From Enterobacter kobei (GTDB taxonomy: Bacteria > Pseudomonadota > Gammaproteobacteria > Enterobacterales > Enterobacteriaceae): a stretch of 64,000 nt of DNA. The DNA lies in assembly GCF_001729765.1 (NCBI RefSeq), contig NZ_CP017181.1, positions 2,418,001 to 2,482,000 on the forward strand, read 5' to 3'. Position 1 is the first letter of the stretch. Every line of letters starts with the position of its first letter. The notes beneath the pieces are model-generated. The model was not told where the DNA came from. It ran no database searches and was given only the letters and a program-made list of their open reading frames with translations. Of the stretch, positions 57,434-64,000 are shown piece after piece. A program made the position numbers and the translations under genes.

Positions 57434-58930
57434 ATGAAAACAAGCAATAAAAGCGCAGCCGATCATCACGCTGCTAAACGTCGCTGGTTGAACTCCCACG
57501 AAGAGGGCTACCACAAAGCGATGGGCAACCGTCAGGTGCAAATGATCGCCATCGGCGGCGCTATCGGAACAGGTCTGTTTTTAGGTGCTGGTGCGCGTCT
57601 GCAAATGGCTGGCCCGGCTCTCGCCCTGGTGTATCTGGTGTGCGGGATCTTCTCTTTCTTCATTCTTCGCGCACTGGGTGAACTGGTGCTGCATCGTCCG
57701 TCCAGCGGGAGTTTTGTTTCCTACGCCCGTGAATTCCTCGGTGAAAAAGCGGCCTACGTGGCAGGCTGGATGTACTTTGTCAACTGGGCGATGACCGGTA
57801 TCGTCGATATCACCGCCGTTGCGCTCTACATGCACTACTGGGGCGCGTTCGGTGACGTGCCCCAGTGGGTCTTTGCCCTTGGTGCGCTGGCGATTGTCGG
57901 CACCATGAACATGATCGGCGTGAAGTGGTTCGCCGAAATGGAGTTCTGGTTTGCGCTGGTAAAAGTGCTGGCGATTGTGATTTTCCTGGTCGTCGGGACC
58001 GTGTTCCTCGGCAGCGGTAAGCCGCTGGATGGCAATGCCACCGGCTTCCACCTGATAACCGATAACGGCGGTTTCTTCCCGCACGGTCTGCTGCCTGCGC
58101 TGGTTCTGGTTCAGGGCGTTGTGTTTGCCTTTGCCTCTATCGAACTGGTCGGTACCGCAGCGGGTGAATGTAAAGACCCGCAGACCATGGTGCCGAAAGC
58201 CATCAACAGCGTGATCTGGCGTATCGGTCTGTTCTACGTTGGTTCCGTGGTGCTGCTGGTTCTGCTGCTGCCGTGGAATGCCTATCAGGCTGGTCAGAGC
58301 CCGTTTGTCACCTTCTTCTCTAAGCTCGGCGTGCCTTACGTTGGCAGCATCATGAACATCGTGGTGCTGACGGCGGCACTCTCCAGCCTCAACTCCGGCC
58401 TTTACTCTACCGGTCGTATCCTGCGCTCTATGTCGATGGGCGGTTCTGCGCCGAAGTTCATGTCGAAGATGAGCAAGCAGCACGTACCGTATGCCGGTAT
58501 TCTGGCGACCCTGGTGGTGTATGTCTTCGGTGTATTCCTGAACTATCTGGTGCCGTCTCAGGTCTTCGAGATCGTTCTGAACGTGGCCGCACTTGGGATT
58601 ATCGCCTCCTGGGCCTTTATCGTGGTTTGCCAGATGCGCTTGCGTAAAGCCATTAAAGAAGGCAAAGCCGCAGACGTCAGCTTTAAGCTGCCGGGCGCAC
58701 CGGTGACCTCATGGCTCACCCTGCTCTTCCTGTTTAGCGTGCTGGTACTGATGGCGTTCGACTACCCGAACGGTACCTATACCATCGCCACCATTCCGCT
58801 GCTGGCCGTATTGCTGATCGCAGGCTGGTTCGGCGTACGTAAACGCGTTCACGAAATTCACAGCACCGCGCCGGTTCATCCTGATGATGAAAAACACGAC
58901 GCACCGCTGGTGGAAGAGACCTCGCGTTAA
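57434..58930 (+). CDS. ansP: L-asparagine permease
   Basis: A 12-helix amino acid/H+ symporter (APC family) of 498 residues from MKTSNKSAADHH. The frame is open upstream for 29 codons, but this ATG has AGGTAA before it and matches E. coli AnsP (499). Conserved parts include QMIAIGGAIGTGLFLGAG and the family signature LHRPSSGSFVSYAREF. It imports L-asparagine. Gene order ansP-yncE-yncD is that of E. coli. Confidence 0.94.
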   Translation: MKTSNKSAADHHAAKRRWLNSHEEGYHKAMGNRQVQMIAIGGAIGTGLFLGAGARLQMAGPALALVYLVCGIFSFFILRALGELVLHRPSSGSFVSYAREFLGEKAAYVAGWMYFVNWAMTGIVDITAVALYMHYWGAFGDVPQWVFALGALAIVGTMNMIGVKWFAEMEFWFALVKVLAIVIFLVVGTVFLGSGKPLDGNATGFHLITDNGGFFPHGLLPALVLVQGVVFAFASIELVGTAAGECKDPQTMVPKAINSVIWRIGLFYVGSVVLLVLLLPWNAYQAGQSPFVTFFSKLGVPYVGSIMNIVVLTAALSSLNSGLYSTGRILRSMSMGGSAPKFMSKMSKQHVPYAGILATLVVYVFGVFLNYLVPSQVFEIVLNVAALGIIASWAFIVVCQMRLRKAIKEGKAADVSFKLPGAPVTSWLTLLFLFSVLVLMAFDYPNGTYTIATIPLLAVLLIAGWFGVRKRVHEIHSTAPVHPDDEKHDAPLVEETSR

Positions 58931-58937
58931 TAAAAAA

Positions 58938-59013
58938 GCCGGGTGGCGGCTTCGCCTTACCCGGCCTATATCTTATCGTTTTTGTAGGCCCGGTAAGCGC
59001 AGCGCCACCGGGC
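58938..59013. repeat. BIME (paired REP) element, copy 3
   Basis: GCCGGGTGGCGGCTTCGCCT and the inverse GGCCCGGTAAGCGCAGCGCC-ACCGGGC between the convergent ansP and yncE. Confidence 0.85.
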
Positions 59014-59023
59014 AATTCCCACA

Positions 59024-60085
59024 TTAGAGTGCAATACGAATCACATCGTCAGGCTGAGTGGCTTCCTGCTGGCGAGTGGATTTTTGTTTCACCGTCACGT
59101 ACAGGATTTTGCCATCGGCAGACAGCGCCAGGCTATTCGGGTAGACAGGCGTGTCGAAGGTTTTTGTCACCTTATAAGACTTCGCGTCAATCACGCTCAC
59201 TTTACCGGCTTCACGGTGCGTCACGTAGGCTTCATTGCGAGCCGGGTTAAACAGAACCGCCAGTGATTCAGGCGCCGCAATTTTCTCAATCACCCTGCCG
59301 TCTTTCAGGCTCACCACCAGCACTTCCGGCTGTTTTGAGTCGGTCAGGAAGGCACGCTGACCGGCGGTGTCCAGGCTCAAATTCAGGTAGAAGTGTTCTT
59401 TGCCGTCGTCCTGCACTTTTTTGCGGCTGAGGATGGTGTTGGTGGCGGTATCAATGGTGACCAGCTCGCCGTCCGCATTCGTTGTATACAGGCGTTTCGC
59501 CCTGGCATCAAGTGCCAGCCCGGTGCTGTAGGTACCCGTATTTGCGATGGTTCCTTTCAGCTTCAGCGTGGCGCCATCCACCACCCAAATCACGCTCTCT
59601 TTGCCCACACCGGTGATGTAAATCGTGTTGATCGCGTCATCCGCCACCAGCTGTCGCGGCTGCAGCGGTTTCACCGTTTCGCTGCGCTGGCGACTATCCA
59701 GCACCAGACGCCCTTTCACGTCGCCCGTTTTCGCATCAATGGCCGTCACCGCGCCGTTGATCGTGTTACCCAACCACAGGGTTTGCGTCGCGCCGTCGAG
59801 GGTTGTACCAAAAGGTTTGAGATCGCTATGAATGGCCTGCGTGACCTCCAGCGTGGCAGGATCAAGGCGATAGATAATCCCACCCTTGTCAGTTTTACGG
59901 CTTTGCGACGTCGCAACCCACAGCGCATTCTCCTGCTGGCTGACCGCCATTTCATAGGCACCTTTACCCACTGCTTTACGCAGCATCTCTTCGGCGGCAT
60001 GCACCTGGAAGGTTCCGGCAAACAGTAAAGCGGCAGACAGCAGAGAGGTGCTCAGTCGCGGTGAGCACAGATGGCGTAAAGACAT
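59024..60085 (-). CDS. yncE: periplasmic beta-propeller protein YncE
   Basis: A 353-residue protein from MSLRHLCSPRL with a signal peptide ending near VHA-AEEML (about 31). The mature part consists of YVTN-type blade repeats (for example LYTTNADGELVTIDTATN and VTHREAGKVSVIDAKSYKV), giving a seven-blade propeller. E. coli YncE has the same length, is induced by iron limitation and binds single-stranded DNA in vitro; its role is unknown. It is divergent from yncD with a Fur box between. Confidence 0.93.
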   Translation of the reverse strand: MSLRHLCSPRLSTSLLSAALLFAGTFQVHAAEEMLRKAVGKGAYEMAVSQQENALWVATSQSRKTDKGGIIYRLDPATLEVTQAIHSDLKPFGTTLDGATQTLWLGNTINGAVTAIDAKTGDVKGRLVLDSRQRSETVKPLQPRQLVADDAINTIYITGVGKESVIWVVDGATLKLKGTIANTGTYSTGLALDARAKRLYTTNADGELVTIDTATNTILSRKKVQDDGKEHFYLNLSLDTAGQRAFLTDSKQPEVLVVSLKDGRVIEKIAAPESLAVLFNPARNEAYVTHREAGKVSVIDAKSYKVTKTFDTPVYPNSLALSADGKILYVTVKQKSTRQQEATQPDDVIRIAL

Positions 60086-60160
60086 AACAATTCCTTTTTT
60101 GAAAAATGGGAGTACGGCTGACATCGCTTCCGGCTGGCAACGTCATGGCGTCGCCGTTAT

Positions 60161-60183
60161 GATAATGAGAATAGTAATCATTA
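60161..60183. promoter_or_regulatory. Fur box between yncE and yncD
   Basis: GATAATGAGAATAGTAATCATTA closely follows the 19-base Fur consensus GATAATGATAATCATTATC and lies 76 bases from yncE and about 145 from yncD. Iron control of both genes is known in E. coli. A 6-base inverted repeat AACATG...CATGTT (60273-60290) lies nearer yncD and may bind another regulator. Confidence 0.75.
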
Positions 60184-60328
60184 ATGAGTTAAAAGTGGAG
60201 TTTTTCTTTCCCTTCTCGCCTTTCATTAACGCAATGTGCGGTTATAGTTTTCAAAACATTTACAAAACCTTTAACATGTATGGACATGTTCCATTTGGTT
60301 CGTTTACACACCACAACCGGTTTTACTC

Positions 60329-62443
60329 ATGAAAATCATTTCTGCCCGTAAGGCATCTCTCCCGCTGCTGCTGGTCCCCGTTGTTTTTGTGCCGCTTAGT
60401 GCGATCGGCGCAGAGGAACAAACCATGATCGTCAGCGCCACGCCGCAAACCGTATCAGAGCTTGATACCCCGGCGGCGGTCAGCGTCGTGAATGGCGATG
60501 ATATGCGTCATGCCACGCCACGCATTAACCTCTCTGAATCGCTTGGCAGCGTTCCCGGGCTGCAAATCCAGAACCGGCAGAACTATGCCCAGGATCTCCA
60601 GCTTTCAGTGCGTGGGTTTGGTGCCCGATCAACGTTTGGCGTGCGCGGCATTCGCATGTATGTCGACGGTATCCCTGCCACCATGCCGGACGGACAGGGC
60701 CAGACGTCTAACATCGACCTCTCCAGCATTGACAGCGTTGAAGTGCTGCGTGGCCCCTTCTCTGCCCTGTACGGTAACGCCTCTGGCGGCGTGATTAACA
60801 TGACTACCCAGACCGGGCAGCAGCCACCGACCCTTGAGGCGAGCAGCTATTACGGCAGTTACGGTACATGGCGCTATGGAATGAAAGCCACCGGCGCCAT
60901 GGGGGACGGAACGCATGCGGGAGACGTGGATTACACGGTTTCGACTACCCGCTTCACCACCAAAGGCTTCCGCGACCACAGCGGCGCGCGGAAGAATCTG
61001 GCTAACGCCAAACTGGGTGTACGCATTGACGACGCCAGCAAGCTGACGCTGATTTTCAACAGCGTGGACATGAAAGCCAACGATCCGGGCGGACTGAGCT
61101 ATCAGGAGTGGCAAAACAACCCACGTCAGTCTCCGCGCGGCGATCAGTACAACACGCGCAAGACCATCAAGCAGACCCAGGCCGGTCTGCGCTATGACCG
61201 CCAGCTTAGCGCTCAGGACGATCTGAGCGTGATGATGTATGCCGGTGAGCGTGAAATGACGCAGTATCAGTCGATTCCTTATCAGCCGCAGCTGCGACCT
61301 TCTCACTCCGGCGGCGTGATTGATATGCAGCGCCACTATCAGGGCGTTGATACCCGCTGGACGCACCGTGGTGAGCTGCTGGTGCCGGTCACCTTCACCA
61401 CCGGTCTGAACTATGAAAACATGAGTGAAGATCGTCGCGGGTACGAAAACTTCGTGATGAACAACGGCGTGCCGGATTACGGCGTTAAAGGCGATAAGCG
61501 TCGTGATGAACGCAATCTGATGTGGAACGTCGATCCTTATCTGCAAACCAGCTGGCAGTTAACGCAGAAACTTTCCGTCGACGCGGGCGTGCGTTACAGC
61601 TCGGTCTGGTTCGATTCCAACGACCACTACGTTACGCCGGGGAACGGCGATGACAGCGGTGACGCGAGCTATCACAAATGGCTCCCGGCAGGCTCGGTGA
61701 AATATGCGGTGACGGACGCGTGGAACCTCTATGCGGCCGCAGGACGTGGATTCGAAACGCCGACCATCAACGAACTTTCTTATCGCGCCGATAATCAGGG
61801 CGGCCTGAACATCGGCCTGAAACCTTCCACGAACAACACCTATGAAGTGGGCAGCAAAACCCGCATCGGTAATGGTCTGCTGACGGCAGCGCTGTTCCGC
61901 ACAGACACAGATGATGAGATCGTGGTAGATGCCAGCGCTGGCGGTCGTACAAGCTATAAAAATGCCGGGAAAACTCGCCGTCAGGGGGTAGAAGTCTCTC
62001 TCGATCAGCAGTTTGCTGAGAACTGGAAACTGAAAATGGCGTGGACGTACCTGGACGCCACCTACCGCACCAACGTCTGCGGCGATGCCGACTGTAATGG
62101 CAACCGTATGCCGGGCATTGCCCGCAATATGGGCTTCGCGTCGTTTGGCTGGCAGCCAGAAGAAGGCTGGTACGCGGGTTCTGACGTGCGCTATATGAGC
62201 GACATCATGGCTGATGACGAAAACACGGCGAAAGCGCCGTCGTACACGGTGGTTGGGCTCAATACCGGGTATAAATTTAACTATGGCAACTGGGGGATGG
62301 ACGTCTTTGGCCGCGTAGATAACCTGTTCGACAAAGAGTATGTCGGCTCCGTTATTGTTAACGAATCGAACGGGCGTTATTACGAGCCCGCACCTGGCCG
62401 TAACTACGGTGTTGGTCTGTCGGTCTCTTATCGCTTCGAGTGA
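60329..62443 (+). CDS. yncD: TonB-dependent outer-membrane receptor YncD
   Basis: A 704-residue receptor with a signal peptide ending near IGA-EEQ (about 30), a TonB-box-like EQTMIVSA, a plug domain (about 45-165, LRGPFSALYGNASGGVINM) and a 22-strand barrel ending in Phe-Glu (SVSYRFE). It resembles E. coli YncD throughout. The substrate, presumably a ferric chelate, is not proven. Confidence 0.94.
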   Translation: MKIISARKASLPLLLVPVVFVPLSAIGAEEQTMIVSATPQTVSELDTPAAVSVVNGDDMRHATPRINLSESLGSVPGLQIQNRQNYAQDLQLSVRGFGARSTFGVRGIRMYVDGIPATMPDGQGQTSNIDLSSIDSVEVLRGPFSALYGNASGGVINMTTQTGQQPPTLEASSYYGSYGTWRYGMKATGAMGDGTHAGDVDYTVSTTRFTTKGFRDHSGARKNLANAKLGVRIDDASKLTLIFNSVDMKANDPGGLSYQEWQNNPRQSPRGDQYNTRKTIKQTQAGLRYDRQLSAQDDLSVMMYAGEREMTQYQSIPYQPQLRPSHSGGVIDMQRHYQGVDTRWTHRGELLVPVTFTTGLNYENMSEDRRGYENFVMNNGVPDYGVKGDKRRDERNLMWNVDPYLQTSWQLTQKLSVDAGVRYSSVWFDSNDHYVTPGNGDDSGDASYHKWLPAGSVKYAVTDAWNLYAAAGRGFETPTINELSYRADNQGGLNIGLKPSTNNTYEVGSKTRIGNGLLTAALFRTDTDDEIVVDASAGGRTSYKNAGKTRRQGVEVSLDQQFAENWKLKMAWTYLDATYRTNVCGDADCNGNRMPGIARNMGFASFGWQPEEGWYAGSDVRYMSDIMADDENTAKAPSYTVVGLNTGYKFNYGNWGMDVFGRVDNLFDKEYVGSVIVNESNGRYYEPAPGRNYGVGLSVSYRFE

Positions 62444-62480
62444 GAAAAAAAGTAAAGTTTATTTTATAAATGAAATAATG

Positions 62481-62507
62481 CTCCTGATGGCAATAAGCCA
62501 TCAGGAG
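62481..62507. terminator. hairpin after yncD, between convergent genes
   Basis: CTCCTGATGGC and GCCATCAGGAG form a perfect 11-bp stem with loop AATAA, between yncD and the convergent mcbR. Confidence 0.75.
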
Positions 62508-62563
62508 TTATTCACAAGATAAATAATTAGGTGCGGGATATAGTCGCTCTGCTAAATAATCTC

Positions 62564-63238
62564 TTAGTTAAAATATTGTCGCTGTAAAAGCGTATTCGCT
62601 TCATCAATCAACTTATCAATCGCCTTCTGGCTGGCATCAACATCTCTTCTCTCAAGGGCTGAAAGCAGCTCGTCGTAGTGATAAGTCGACACTTTGATGT
62701 CATCAAGCTCACGGTGAAGATAGTTAATACACGGGCCGATGCGCACCCATAGCTGTTCAATCAACGCATTCAGCGTCGGCATTTCGGCATACTGATAAAG
62801 CGTAAACCGGAAAACGCGATTCGCATGCAGCGCCTGCTGGACGTTCCCGTTGCGCATGGCCTCATGAAATACGTCCGACAATTTGCGCAACGTCTCCAGC
62901 TTTTGCTCAGACATATTCTGGCAGGCCGCGGCGACTGCCATGGGCTCAAGCTGTTTGCGAATGGCGTTAATTTCGTTATAACGATCCAGCGTGACCTCTG
63001 GCACCAGAAAGGCCTGCGCGGGCGTAGCGTGTAACGCCCCTGCCGACACCAGACGCAGCAGCGCTTCGCGGACCGGCGTAATACTGGTTCCCAATTTATC
63101 GGCAATCTCTTTCGTAATCAGCCGTGCGCCAGGTTTGAGGGAGCCTGTAATTAATGCTCCTTTCAAACTGAGTTCAACTTGCATGGTAAGACTGATCCTT
63201 TGGGCTTTTTCTAAGTGATCCAAATCAAGCATGTTCAA
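62564..63238 (-). CDS. mcbR: GntR family regulator McbR
   Basis: A 224-residue FadR-group GntR regulator: winged HTH at about 15-75 (GARLITKEIADKLGTSITPV, then REALLRLVSAGAL) and a helical effector domain. E. coli McbR controls mcbA and curA-linked traits, including colanic acid overproduction and biofilm. The sequence is diverged but the position between yncD and curA is conserved. The first Met could also be two codons later. Confidence 0.88.
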   Translation of the reverse strand: MNMLDLDHLEKAQRISLTMQVELSLKGALITGSLKPGARLITKEIADKLGTSITPVREALLRLVSAGALHATPAQAFLVPEVTLDRYNEINAIRKQLEPMAVAAACQNMSEQKLETLRKLSDVFHEAMRNGNVQQALHANRVFRFTLYQYAEMPTLNALIEQLWVRIGPCINYLHRELDDIKVSTYHYDELLSALERRDVDASQKAIDKLIDEANTLLQRQYFN

Positions 63239-63454
63239 TTCCTGTAGCTAAAACTTAATGCTATTTTTAAGCGTCGGTTTAATAAAACGACGCTGCTTCG
63301 ATATATCCTGTATCGTCATGCCTGGTGGTGGGAAGTACGTAAAAACAGCAAAAAAAGCAAACTGTGATTTTTTATCGGCTCCGGGCGCATCCGGGATGAT
63401 GGCGCGAAAAACCATGTCCGTTAATTAAAGACAATATATCGTATCTTCACAAAT

Positions 63455-63478
63455 AAATATGGCGGGAAACCCCGCCAT
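63455..63478 (-). terminator. intrinsic terminator of curA
   Basis: On the minus strand ATGGCGGG pairs with CCCGCCAT around a 4-base loop and is followed by ATTTATTT. It lies eight bases beyond the curA stop. Confidence 0.8.
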
Positions 63479-63486
63479 CATGCTTT

Positions 63487-64000
63487 TTATTTATTGTCAC
63501 CCGCGACGCGAATCACGACTTTGCCGAAATTTCGACCTTCCAGCAGGCCAATCAGCGCCTCGGGCGCGTTCTCCAGCCCATCCGTGACCTGTTCACGATA
63601 GTGAATTTTACCTTCCTGCACCCAGCGCCCCATCTCGTCCTGGAACGCCTTAATGTGGTGGCCATAGTCCTGAGCGATAATGAACCCCTGCATCCGAATA
63701 CGTTTCTTCAGAATGGTGCCCATCAGCAGCGGCAAGCGATCCGGTCCTTCAGGCAAGCCCGTCGCATTGTAGCCACTCACCAGGCCGCAAACCGGCACGC
63801 GCGCAGAGGTATTCAGTAGCGGCAGTACGGCGTCAAAGACTTTCCCCCCGACGTTTTCATAATAGACATCAATCCCTTTCGGGCAGGCGTGCTTCAGCTG
63901 GTCAGCAAAATCCACCGCGTGGTGATCGAGACACTGATCAAACCCAAGAACATCAACGGCATGACGGCACTTTTCTGCCCCACCGGCAACGCCCACTACC
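63487..64000 (-). CDS. curA: NADPH-dependent curcumin/dihydrocurcumin reductase, C-terminal part
   Basis: The last 171 codons of an MDR-family reductase; the gene runs off the end of the window. The visible part starts in the NADP-binding fold (VVGVAGGAEKCRHAVDVLGFD) and contains GIDVYYENVGGKVFDAVLP and GFIIAQDYG. It agrees with E. coli CurA (YncB), which reduces the double bonds of curcumin and related enones. Gene order mcbR-curA is conserved. The N-terminal half is not in the window. Confidence 0.92.
   Translation of the reverse strand, partial: VVGVAGGAEKCRHAVDVLGFDQCLDHHAVDFADQLKHACPKGIDVYYENVGGKVFDAVLPLLNTSARVPVCGLVSGYNATGLPEGPDRLPLLMGTILKKRIRMQGFIIAQDYGHHIKAFQDEMGRWVQEGKIHYREQVTDGLENAPEALIGLLEGRNFGKVVIRVAGDNK

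Overview
The window reads as chromosome of an Enterobacter-like member of the Enterobacteriaceae. Gene order follows the E. coli K-12 stretch from ddpX through maeA, adhP and fdnGHI to narUZYWV, then nhoA, yddH, pptA, yncG, ansP, yncE, yncD, mcbR and curA. Many proteins have exactly the E. coli length (MaeA 565, AdhP 336, FdnG 1015, NarZ 1246, NarY 514, NarW 231, NarV 226, YncE 353). The neighbourhood yddG, general porin, smvA/smvR, narU is Salmonella-like. Species is not fixed by this; Enterobacter, Lelliottia or Leclercia would all fit. No rRNA, tRNA, phage, insertion sequence or CRISPR array was seen.

Region by region. (1) 1-7000: an RpiR-type regulator and the D-Ala-D-Ala dipeptide system ddpXABCDF, preceded by a good sigma-54 promoter. 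(2) 7000-13700: an SDR/LysR pair, osmC, a LysR/lactamase-fold pair, then bdm, sra and maeA. (3) 13700-16300: a palindrome-rich non-coding block in which three hairpins share the loop AGGGAT, then an ABC-F ATPase whose leader carries a 27-codon ORF and mutually exclusive stems. (4) 16470-20300: adhP, an AraJ-like exporter, polyphosphate kinase 2 and a divergent ccdAB pair. (5) 20370-30470: formate dehydrogenase N (fdnGHI, selenocysteine UGA at codon 196), yddG, a porin, a GFA-like protein, smvA/smvR. (6) 30676-38782: narU and the second nitrate reductase narZYWV. (7) 38783-47740: accessory genes: a BIME-flanked membrane protein, nhoA, yddH, an orphan peptidoglycan amidase/immunity-like pair, a second EF-G with a divergent ArsR regulator, GNAT, MocR, and an LpxL paralogue. 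(8) 47930-56366: pptA, yncG and an eight-gene operon that closely mirrors the Bacillus ytmI-ytnM operon for S-modified cysteine salvage. (9) 56477-64000: P-loop kinase, ansP, yncE/yncD with a Fur box, mcbR and the C-terminal part of curA.

The genes group into anaerobic respiration (FdnGHI feeding electrons to NarZYV, nitrate by NarU), cell-wall dipeptide salvage, organosulfur salvage, toxic-compound efflux (YddG, porin, SmvA) and stress proteins (OsmC, Bdm, Sra, PPK2). The strongest candidates for something new are the structured leader of the ABC-F gene, the AGGGAT-loop hairpin array, the ytm-like sulfur operon in an enterobacterium, the second EF-G, the amidase/immunity pair and the aberrant CcdAB pair.
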